A stretch of 64,000 nucleotides of DNA from Deferribacteres bacterium (GTDB taxonomy: Bacteria; Zhuqueibacterota; Zhuqueibacteria; Zhuqueibacterales; Geothermadaptataceae), in assembly GCA_020633675.1 (NCBI GenBank), contig JACKDE010000004.1, forward strand, positions 186,001 to 250,000. Reading direction: 5' to 3'. Made by a program: the position numbers and the translations under genes. The notes below the pieces were generated by a model. It was not told the DNA's origin. It saw only the letters and a list, made by a program, of their open reading frames with translations, and did no database searches. Shown piece after piece: positions 1-7,168 of this stretch (its first letter is position 1; the number at the start of each line of letters is the position of its first letter).

Positions 1-26
1 CTGAACCGGTGGTTTTACTTTGAATG

Positions 27-272
27 TTATGCTTCGCACCAAGCTTGTTGCCCCGTACACCACAAAATACACTCTACCGTATTTGTCCCATTATCACACC
101 AACATAGTTGGTAGGGATTTGGTATTGGTTCTGGATATGGCGGACACTCACAGACGTCACGACAAAACGGAATCATCGCATCCGCATCGGAAACCTGGAT
201 GCCGCCGAGGGCAATAACCATTGTAAGTGACATCAAAAAGACGATTGCTGAAAATTTTCTGAGTTTTCTCAT
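27..272 (-). CDS. Secreted peptide with eight cysteines
   Basis: An 81-residue protein. The ATG at 272 follows a strong GGAGG Shine-Dalgarno sequence with 6 bases of spacing and shares one base with the stop codon of the redoxin gene upstream (TGATG). Residues 1-30 form a signal peptide (basic KLRK, then a hydrophobic stretch). The mature part of about 50 residues carries eight cysteines (C37, C41, C43, C57, C59, C68, C72, C79), enough for four disulfides. Three tryptophans (W58, W71, W78) each sit directly beside a cysteine. I recognise no family. It is the last gene of an operon with a redoxin and a MauE-like protein. In methylamine dehydrogenase systems, MauE and MauD support disulfide formation in the cysteine-rich light chain, so this peptide may be the folding client of its two neighbours. 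That is inference from context. Confidence 0.8.
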   Translation of the reverse strand: MRKLRKFSAIVFLMSLTMVIALGGIQVSDADAMIPFCRDVCECPPYPEPIPNPYQLCWCDNGTNTVECILWCTGQQAWCEA

Positions 273-868
273 CACTGACCTCCATTCATTGATTGAATCA
301 TTGGTTTATATTGTGTTACTGCAGCAACAACTTCTTCTATATTTTCTTCAGTCAAAACGCCAAGCCAGACCTTCTCAGCAACGCCGCTTTCGCCGACGAG
401 TATAGTGATCGGCACGCCATTCAGTTTGTTCGTTTCCTTGAATCCAGTAATATCGTTTGGATAGCCTATCGGGTAATTCAAATCGTGTTCACTGGCGTAT
501 TGCCGTGTGCTGTCGGGTGCATCGAGGGAAATGCCGGCAATCATCTCATTTCCCTGTTCGGTCAGTTCAACAATCCTTTTCCAATTTTCGACATTTTTCT
601 CACAATACGGACGGGTGGTGGTGAAAATGAAAAACAGCCTGTGGGCAGTGGCTTCGAGCTTGAAATCATCTGAAAGCGGCACGAGATCGTCCATCGAAAA
701 AGAATCGCCAACCGCAATCACTTCCGGCCTCTGCACGCTCAAGCCGTTTTTCATTTCGCGATTCTGCTTTGCCAGCAAAACGACTTCGAAAGCCAGCACA
801 AGCAGAACAATGTGCAAAATTGCATTATACACATTTTTACTGGTAAAATATTTGCTAAAATCTTTCAC
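272..868 (-). CDS. Membrane-anchored redoxin (MauD/TlpA-like), monothiol
   Basis: A 198-residue protein with one N-terminal membrane segment (about residues 17-34) and a thioredoxin-fold domain that should face the periplasm. The cis-proline loop 'NGVPITIL' is present. The usual Cys-x-x-Cys active site is replaced by 'RPYC', and this is the only cysteine in the protein, so ordinary dithiol chemistry is not possible without a partner thiol. The start is a GTG at 868 behind a GGAGGGG Shine-Dalgarno; it overlaps the stop of the MauE-like gene by four bases (GTGA). The family transfers electrons or disulfides to extracytoplasmic clients. The pairing with MauE upstream and a cysteine-rich peptide downstream suggests a dedicated oxidative-folding or reducing role. 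The redoxin fold is clear; the biochemical direction is unknown. Confidence 0.85.
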   Translation of the reverse strand: MKDFSKYFTSKNVYNAILHIVLLVLAFEVVLLAKQNREMKNGLSVQRPEVIAVGDSFSMDDLVPLSDDFKLEATAHRLFFIFTTTRPYCEKNVENWKRIVELTEQGNEMIAGISLDAPDSTRQYASEHDLNYPIGYPNDITGFKETNKLNGVPITILVGESGVAEKVWLGVLTEENIEEVVAAVTQYKPMIQSMNGGQ

Positions 869-1317
869 GATACCCCTCCAAGTTTTGGTGTTTTTTTGTC
901 GAGCGTGCTGTTCAGCACAAACAGGGCGAGAAAAAGCAGCAGGAAATTGCGCGCCAAAAAATATTCGTCGGTTTTCGATTCAATGAGGCTGCCGAAACAG
1001 CCGCAGTCAATCGGCTCGTTCAAAAACGCCACCCCGACAACAGTTGAACTCAGCAAAAACAGCGCTGTTAGCAGTGCGGCAAAATGGACTTTTGCCGAAA
1101 ACAGCAGCAGCGCGCCGACGATCAGCTCGCACACTGCCAGCGCAATGGTCAAAAACAGGTTGAGAGCCGCTGCATTCGGCAGGAAATTCTGAAAAAGCGC
1201 GGAAGAGGCTTCGGGCGAAAGCAATTTGAGTGTGGCGGCGGCGAGAAACAGTGCTGCCAAAAGGTAGCGTCCGGCGCTGCCGAGAGTGGTGAGGCGGTTT
1301 TTGTCTGTCAACTTCAT
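865..1317 (-). CDS. MauE/DoxX-like membrane protein
   Basis: A 150-residue protein from the ATG at 1317; an in-frame ATG at 1341 and a GTG at 1356 are alternatives and none has a strong ribosome-binding site. Four hydrophobic segments are visible (RYLLAALFLAAATL, LNLFLTIALAVCELIV, FAALLTALFLLSSTVV and FLLLFLALFVL). A 'DCGCFGSL' motif lies in the loop before the last helix and matches the vitreous-type cysteine pair of MauE proteins. MauE is a membrane component needed for methylamine dehydrogenase maturation and is related to quinone-coupled thiol oxidoreductases. Here no methylamine dehydrogenase genes are seen. The gene overlaps the redoxin start by four bases, so the two are translationally coupled and probably exchange electrons through the Cys motif. 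Confidence 0.85.
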   Translation of the reverse strand: MKLTDKNRLTTLGSAGRYLLAALFLAAATLKLLSPEASSALFQNFLPNAAALNLFLTIALAVCELIVGALLLFSAKVHFAALLTALFLLSSTVVGVAFLNEPIDCGCFGSLIESKTDEYFLARNFLLLFLALFVLNSTLDKKTPKLGGVS

Positions 1318-1695
1318 GTCGCGGCCTGTGAGATATTCCATATCTGCTGAGCACACGTCGAATCGATTGGAGAGTCATTTTTAAGGGGAGTCAATCAGCT
1401 TTGCAACTGAAAATAAGTCGAACCCACAGTCGTAGAGGAAAAGCCCCGCTGGTATTGGCTCCCGCCCATTTTTCGTGCGGCAAAATTATGCAAAAAAAAA
1501 AAACAGAGTCAAGACCTTTTTGGAATGTTGTGCCATTTTTTAAGTTCGCTGTTTATGCCTTCGACTCGCATCTGGCTGTTGGATATTGGCTGTTGGCTTT
1601 TGGCTGCAATGAGAGACGAGCAAAAATAGGTTGACATGCTCGGCATTTGGCCGTATCCTTCCTAACCCCAGTACCATTCAATAAAGCGCAATACC

Positions 1696-1754
1696 AAGGA
1701 GTGCAAGGCTTGCCTTGCACGGAGTTGTTCTGCAAAGCAAGCTTTGTGCTCCTT
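1696..1754. repeat. Imperfect 23-bp inverted repeat
   Basis: Arms at 1696-1718 and 1732-1754 pair with four mismatches. Each arm is itself palindromic (gcaaggcttgccttgc on the left and gcaaagcaagctttg on the right), so a cruciform or cloverleaf could form. It lies in the non-coding stretch 1357-1946, where I see no gene, just left of the MITE-like element. Confidence 0.7.
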
Positions 1755-1786
1755 TTATTGATGTCAGCGTGCTGAGCGTCTAAATC

Positions 1787-1910
1787 CAATACCGTTCAGT
1801 TAAGGAGCATGCTTCATCCAGAGCGGAGTCGAAGGATGGTTTTTTTGAGCATAAACTTCATGTCTCGACTTCGCTCGACATGAAGAAATTGGCTTAACTG
1901 AACGGTATTG
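1787..1910. mobile_element. MITE-like element, copy 1
   Basis: A 124-bp non-coding element bounded by a perfect 18-bp terminal inverted repeat (caataccgttcagttaag at 1787-1804, complement at 1893-1910). The 10 bases directly outside each end are identical (cgtctaaatc at 1777-1786 and 1911-1920), which is what a target-site duplication looks like. The inside contains two short palindromes of the 'cttcat..gagcggagtcga..gatg' kind. There is no coding capacity, so it would depend on a transposase elsewhere. A second, diverged copy lies at 31924-32046. Confidence 0.8.
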
Positions 1911-1946
1911 CGTCTAAATCGTTTGCCAACACGACGAGATTTTTTC

Positions 1947-2783
1947 ATGTCAACAAATGCCTTCCCCGCCCTGCCGCTTGCCGAGTGGCAAGACACCCGC
2001 GATACGCTGACAAAATATGCCAAACTGCTCAGCGAAATCCGCTATGCGCTGACGCCAAAACAAAAGCATTACTGGCACCTGAACCTGCAAATCAACGCCA
2101 CCGGCCTGACCACTATGCTGATTCCTGCGCCACAGAACGCCAGTGTGGCGGCCTTTGAAATGCAAATGAACTTGCAGCAGCACGCGCTCAAAGTCAGCAC
2201 CACTGATGGCACAGGCATGACGTTGCCACTGCACGGCCAACCGCCGCACATGCTTTATTTGCAAACAAAAAAATTTTTGGCGGAACGCGGTATCCGCCTG
2301 AAACTGGACGCGAACGATTTCCCAGAAACGGAGATGCCGTACGACAAAGCGGCGGTCGAGCGCTACTGGCAGGCGCTGTCGAATGTGGCCGTGGTGTTCG
2401 GTGCTTTCAAGGCGGGATTGCGTGGTGAGTCCGGGCCGGTGTCGTTTTGGACCCACCATTTCGATTTGGATTTGCTGTGGTTTTCCGGCAGGCTGGTGCC
2501 GGGTGTGGATCCGAAAAATGCCGAGCACGCCGATGAGCAGATGGGTTTCGGCTTCACCACCGGCGACGAGGTAATCGCCGAACCGTATTTTTACGCTACG
2601 GCCTATCCGCTGCCGAAGAAATTACCGTCAGCAAAAATGCCGGAAGGCGCGGCCTGGCAAAGCGAACCGTGGCAGGGCGCGGTGCTCAAATACGAAAAAC
2701 TGCTCACCCACCCGCAACCGGAAAAACTGCTGCTCGGCTTTCTGCGCGGGGTGCAAAAAGCCGCAGCACGGCTGATGCGGTGA
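1947..2783 (+). CDS. DUF5996 family protein
   Basis: A 278-residue protein starting at the ATG at 1947. The N-terminal 'LPLAEWQDTRDTLTKYAKLLSEIR' region followed by 'HYWHLNLQINATGLTTMLIP' and the central 'FWTHHFDLDLLWFSGR' segment are features of the uncharacterised DUF5996 family. It has no signal peptide and no membrane helix, so it is probably cytoplasmic. Several conserved aromatic and histidine residues suggest an enzyme, but no reaction is known to me. It stands alone; the start lies 36 bases after the right end of the MITE-like element, so the insertion sits in its promoter region. Confidence 0.8.
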   Translation: MSTNAFPALPLAEWQDTRDTLTKYAKLLSEIRYALTPKQKHYWHLNLQINATGLTTMLIPAPQNASVAAFEMQMNLQQHALKVSTTDGTGMTLPLHGQPPHMLYLQTKKFLAERGIRLKLDANDFPETEMPYDKAAVERYWQALSNVAVVFGAFKAGLRGESGPVSFWTHHFDLDLLWFSGRLVPGVDPKNAEHADEQMGFGFTTGDEVIAEPYFYATAYPLPKKLPSAKMPEGAAWQSEPWQGAVLKYEKLLTHPQPEKLLLGFLRGVQKAAARLMR

Positions 2784-3275
2784 TGATTTGCCTGCTACCT
2801 GACCGCCGTAGCCAATGCAATTAGCTTACCCAATTTGACCTGAAACTGCAAATGTTGATCGCCAGGCATTTTCCTTTCCTTCAAGGCGAAAAAGCATGCA
2901 AAGTCAATCAGAGCAAGACACTATTTTTGTACGCTCATTGGTTCAGCCAAATGTAAAGCGTTTGACGCTCCGTTTCCGTTTGCAGGATTATGAAATTGCT
3001 ACTCCCGCTTTCTGATTACTTCCCCCCTGATGCGTTACCACAAACGCCTTTATCCATCCATACTACTCATAATCCAATCGCTCCGATTGGGCCGTGCACT
3101 GACCTCCGCTTGTGATGACACGATAAATTCTTTCCCGATGAGACCAATTTGGGCTTTATTGCACTGCGCACTTCCAGTGCGGGGTGCGTATTCAATATAG
3201 ATACGTTGACTTTTTTCTTTCCCCGAATGGATATCGAACAGTTCAGATGATAGGGAAATCATTCTCTAAGGGAAA
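2784..3275. other. Intergenic region, no gene seen
   Basis: About 490 bases between the DUF5996 gene and the large secreted protein. I see no convincing ORF, RNA or repeat. It should hold the promoter of the gene at 3276, whose ribosome-binding site is the 'taaggga' at 3268-3274. Confidence 0.6.
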
Positions 3276-6200
3276 ATGATGGCACAGACCTTGGTTACCA
3301 TTTCACACCTCAAACAAATTATTTGCTGTCTTGCTCTCAACCTGACGCTCCTGCTGCACGCTGGTTTTGCTCAGCACATGCAGGCGCTGTCAATTGGTGC
3401 GGAGAGTCAGCACGTTGCTGGCAACTCACTCGGAATTGCTGCCAGCACAATAGAATCCGAGTCCGGTCGTGTAATCGCCACGCCAAAAGTCAACAGCAGC
3501 GTACCGCGCAAAAGCGCCGCTCGCGCGGCAGCGATTTTACCCGAAGCCATCAGCCAGCCGACTGCTGTGATTTCGCAAACAGCCTCCGCCACCATCACGA
3601 CGAATCCCGAAGGACTACAGATCATTGTTGATGGTACAACCTACACTGCACCAGAGACTTTCGACTGGACCGCCAACTCCACCCACACAATCGCGGTCGC
3701 TTCGCCGCAGAGCGGTGGTACAGGAATACAATATATATTTAGTTCATGGAGCGACAACGGCCCGCAAAGCCACACGATTACCGTGCCAGGGAGCGGAGCC
3801 ACCTATACAGCGAATTTCACCAAACAATATCAGCTAACAGTCAGTTCAAATCCTGCAGACGGGGGTTCAACATCACCGGCCGGAAGCGACTGGTATGATA
3901 GTGGGCAACTTGTCCCGATCACGGCTATCCCCAATAGTGGCTATAGCTTCTCCAACTGGACAGGCGGCGCATTGGGAGTCAACAATCCTGTTCTGGTGCA
4001 AATGATTGCGCCCATTTCTGTGGTGGCACATTTTTCGTCAACCAATCCCAACCCGGCCATCACCATTACGACCAGGCCGGCTGGAAAGCAGGTTATCGTT
4101 GACGGCACGACTTACACTGCACCGAAGACCTTCAACTGGACACCGAACTCCAGCCATACCATTGGTGTCGCTTCACCACAAAGTGGTACATCGGGAACAC
4201 GCTATGCTTTTGGCTCATGGAGCGATAACGGTGCACAAACTCACTCGATTACCGTGCCATCAGGCAACGCCACATACACGGCCAACTTCACGACGCAGCA
4301 TCAATTGACAATCACCTCCAGCCCAAGCGATGGCGGCAGCACATCTCCGAGTGGAACAAATTGGTACGAAAGCGGGCAGAGCGTTGCGGTTACTGCCGCA
4401 CCAAACAGTGGCTACAGCTTCAGTGGCTGGAGTGGCAATGCGCTGGGAAACGATAATCCTGTTCAGGTACAAATGATTGCACCCAAGTCGGTCGTGGCAA
4501 ATTTTGCAGCGATCACTCCCGACCCGGATATTACCATTGCGACAGATCCAGTCGGAAAACAGATCATTGTTGACGGCGCAACCTATACGGCACCGAAAAC
4601 GTTCACCTGGGCACCAAACTCCAGCCACACCATCGGCATCGCTTCACCGCAGAGCGGCGGAACTGGCACACAATACGTCTTCAATTCATGGAGCGACACT
4701 GGCGCCCAAAGCCACGCGATCACGGTGCCCGCAGGCAACACCACCTATACAGCCAAATTCACTACGCAATATCAATTAACCGTCACTTCCAATCCGGGTA
4801 GCGGTGGCTCCACTTCTCCCAGTGGAACCGCTTGGTACAACAGCGGACAAAGCGTCTCGGTCACGGCCACAGCGGGCAACGGCTACATTTTCAGCGGCTG
4901 GAGCGGCGCTGTCTCGGGGGCAAGCAATCCCGTTCAGGTAAGTATGAATATGCCGAGAGCTGTCGGTGCATCATTTGTCATTGATTATCCAGCCACCGTT
5001 CCTGTCAAAACACAATATAATTTCCCATCGTATCAAAACTTATCCGATTTCAAAGGAACGGATTACCAGATCATTGGCTTCCCGGGCGCAAGCAATCTGC
5101 CCCTGGCTTCAGTTTTGGCCGGCGAACACATCACAGACTGGCAGGCATACTGGGATAGCGGTGATGCCAACAATCCGTTTGTCGAATTTGATGGAAGCGA
5201 TATTTTCAAGCTCACAGCCGGAAGAGCCTTTTGGATCATCGCGCGCGGGGCAATCGATATGAATTTCACCGCATCAACTCCTTCATTGAATGCCTCGCTG
5301 CAACTCGAAATTCCACTGCATGCCGGATGGAACCTGATCACCAATCCATTTGCAGCAGCAAAGACATGGGCCGTCGTGCAGAAAGCGAACAATATCACCG
5401 ATCAGCTCTATTCCTATAACTCAGGCTTTTCAATAGCAGCGATCTTCGAGGCAAATCGGGGCTATTATTTTTTCAACTCTAAAAATCTGCAAGTGCTCAA
5501 AGTGCCCTTCATCACCACATCATCCAATGTACAGAAAGCTGTGTTCAGCGATCAATGGCGCATTGGCGTAAATCTGCGCACCAGCACTGCCTCTGACGAA
5601 ATCGCCTCGTTTGGCATCTCATCTGAAGCAAAAGCGGGGCTAGACAATTTGGACGCCCGCAGGCCGCGCGCCATCGGTGACCAACCCAATGTCTACTTCT
5701 ATCGCCCCGAGTGGGATGAGCGCTACCCCTATTTCGCGACCGACATACGGCCGAATGTGGGTGGCTACGCTTCCTGGGAGTTCAAAACTCAGAATATCGC
5801 CTGGCAGGAAAACGTGCTCAGCTTTTCCGGGATTGAAACGTTGCCGGAAGAGTTCGGGATTTATCTATTGGATCATACTCAGCTTCAAAACCACAACCTG
5901 CGGCAGAATTCCGAGATTGCTTCGGTTCCCAAAACCGGCACGTCCGAATACAGCATTATTGTTGGGAGGCCGGAAAGCATCGCAGAAAAGGTTAAAACTG
6001 TGACTCCGTCGGAGTTTGATTTAAGCAGCAATTATCCCAATCCATTTAATGCAGGGACAGCGTTCAAGCTGGATATTCCTGTTACCTCAGAGGTTGCGTT
6101 CGCCATTTTTGATGCTTTGGGCAAAAAAGTAAAAACGCTCTTTTACGGCCCACTAAAGCCCGGCCGCCACTGGTTTCGTTGGGATGGCCGCAATGAGTAC

Positions 6201-6290
6201 GGTGAAAGCCTTGCTTCGGGCATCTATTTCTATCAGCTCACAGCGAATAGCAAAATCCATTATTCCGGCAAAATGCTCTTTATCAAATAA
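3276..6290 (+). CDS. Secreted repeat protein with T9SS C-terminal domain
   Basis: A 1004-residue protein; the second ATG at 3279 has the better spacing from the ribosome-binding site. An N-terminal signal peptide is followed, from about residue 105 to 570, by three tandem units of about 155 residues. Each unit has a 'IIVDGTTYTAPxTFxW' part, a 'SWSDxGxQSHxITVP' part and a 'GGSTSPxGxxWYxSGQ' part that resembles InlB B-type/bacterial-repeat modules. A unique region of about 340 residues follows. The last 90 residues carry 'LSSNYPNPFNAG', 'VAFAIFDALGKKVKTL' and 'GIYFYQL', the FlgD-like type A sorting domain of type IX secretion. The protein is therefore probably exported and attached at the cell surface. 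The repeats are typical of adhesins or matrix proteins. It is followed 10 bases later by a PEGA-domain gene. Confidence 0.9.
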   Translation: MMAQTLVTISHLKQIICCLALNLTLLLHAGFAQHMQALSIGAESQHVAGNSLGIAASTIESESGRVIATPKVNSSVPRKSAARAAAILPEAISQPTAVISQTASATITTNPEGLQIIVDGTTYTAPETFDWTANSTHTIAVASPQSGGTGIQYIFSSWSDNGPQSHTITVPGSGATYTANFTKQYQLTVSSNPADGGSTSPAGSDWYDSGQLVPITAIPNSGYSFSNWTGGALGVNNPVLVQMIAPISVVAHFSSTNPNPAITITTRPAGKQVIVDGTTYTAPKTFNWTPNSSHTIGVASPQSGTSGTRYAFGSWSDNGAQTHSITVPSGNATYTANFTTQHQLTITSSPSDGGSTSPSGTNWYESGQSVAVTAAPNSGYSFSGWSGNALGNDNPVQVQMIAPKSVVANFAAITPDPDITIATDPVGKQIIVDGATYTAPKTFTWAPNSSHTIGIASPQSGGTGTQYVFNSWSDTGAQSHAITVPAGNTTYTAKFTTQYQLTVTSNPGSGGSTSPSGTAWYNSGQSVSVTATAGNGYIFSGWSGAVSGASNPVQVSMNMPRAVGASFVIDYPATVPVKTQYNFPSYQNLSDFKGTDYQIIGFPGASNLPLASVLAGEHITDWQAYWDSGDANNPFVEFDGSDIFKLTAGRAFWIIARGAIDMNFTASTPSLNASLQLEIPLHAGWNLITNPFAAAKTWAVVQKANNITDQLYSYNSGFSIAAIFEANRGYYFFNSKNLQVLKVPFITTSSNVQKAVFSDQWRIGVNLRTSTASDEIASFGISSEAKAGLDNLDARRPRAIGDQPNVYFYRPEWDERYPYFATDIRPNVGGYASWEFKTQNIAWQENVLSFSGIETLPEEFGIYLLDHTQLQNHNLRQNSEIASVPKTGTSEYSIIVGRPESIAEKVKTVTPSEFDLSSNYPNPFNAGTAFKLDIPVTSEVAFAIFDALGKKVKTLFYGPLKPGRHWFRWDGRNEYGESLASGIYFYQLTANSKIHYSGKMLFIK

Positions 6291-6300
6291 CGAGGCGGGA

Positions 6301-7113
6301 ATGCGTTATCTGTTTTTCATAAAAGTATTACTATGGAGCAACATTTTATCTTGCGCTTGTTTTGCACAAGAACTCGCCTTCTTGAACGTCGCCGAAAATC
6401 CAGTTGCCATTGCCACAGGCGAATCTGCTGAAACCGGCAACAATGAGGACAAAATTCGGATTTCGATCCAGTCGATACCTGCCGGTGCAAAAGTGTATAT
6501 TAATAATAAATATTATGGCCTTGCACCGGTACGCTTAAGCGCCAGGTCTGGCCAAAAGGTGAACATTGTGATATCGAAGGAAGGTTATAAAAACTGGACG
6601 CGGGAGACGGTATTATCCAGGAACACAAATATTGTCGCTGCTTTGCTGCCGGCTACAGAACGCGCGGCCAGGCAGCCTGCGCCAAGAGGGACACAAAGCA
6701 GAGGCAGACAGCCATTATCGATAGAATCGAATCCATCGGGCGCCAAAGTTTACGCGCAGTTTGGAAAAAGGAAGAGATTGCTCGGCAGAACTCCATTGCA
6801 ATTTGTCGCCCCGGCCGGCTCAAAATTTTCTATTTTTCTTGTAAAAGACGGCTACAAAATCCGCCATAAGCGAATCGATGCCAGTGGCGAGCAAAACATC
6901 TTCATCAGCTTGAATGCCCGGAATCCTCAGAACGTTCAGAGTGCCCAGGTTGATCGGGATATTCCCAAGGTGCAACGCGATCAACCGGGAAGCAAAAAAT
7001 GGCCGTGGCTGATCGGAGCAGCAGTCGGTGGCGGAATAGCCTATTTGCTGTCAACAAGCGGAACTCCGCCGGCGGCAACAGGCGCCTGGCCAAAGCCTCC
7101 GGGCAGGCCGTGA
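6301..7113 (+). CDS. PEGA-domain surface or periplasmic protein
   Basis: A 270-residue protein from the ATG at 6301, chosen because 'gaggcggga' lies directly upstream and a signal peptide (MRYLFFIKVLLWSNILSCAC) follows. Two PEGA domains are visible, one around residues 56-115 ('IPAGAKVYINNKYYG') and one around 138-200 ('NPSGAKVYAQFGKR'). PEGA domains are small beta folds found in envelope proteins. A basic linker and a hydrophobic segment 'WPWLIGAAVGGGIAYLL' near the C-terminus could act as a membrane anchor. It lies 10 bases after the T9SS-secreted protein, so the two are probably co-transcribed and act together at the envelope. Confidence 0.85.
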   Translation: MRYLFFIKVLLWSNILSCACFAQELAFLNVAENPVAIATGESAETGNNEDKIRISIQSIPAGAKVYINNKYYGLAPVRLSARSGQKVNIVISKEGYKNWTRETVLSRNTNIVAALLPATERAARQPAPRGTQSRGRQPLSIESNPSGAKVYAQFGKRKRLLGRTPLQFVAPAGSKFSIFLVKDGYKIRHKRIDASGEQNIFISLNARNPQNVQSAQVDRDIPKVQRDQPGSKKWPWLIGAAVGGGIAYLLSTSGTPPAATGAWPKPPGRP

Positions 7114-7168
7114 TATTTTTTTTGACCGATAATCTGAAACATACCGGCCAGCCTTGCCGGGAATCCGC

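Noticed and set aside
865..1317. Methylamine dehydrogenase operon
   Set aside because: Only MauE-like and redoxin genes are present; no heavy or light chain genes or MauG are seen.
3050..3262. 70-codon minus-strand ORF in the gap before the T9SS protein
   Set aside because: No ribosome-binding site, no family resemblance and no partner; left as non-coding.
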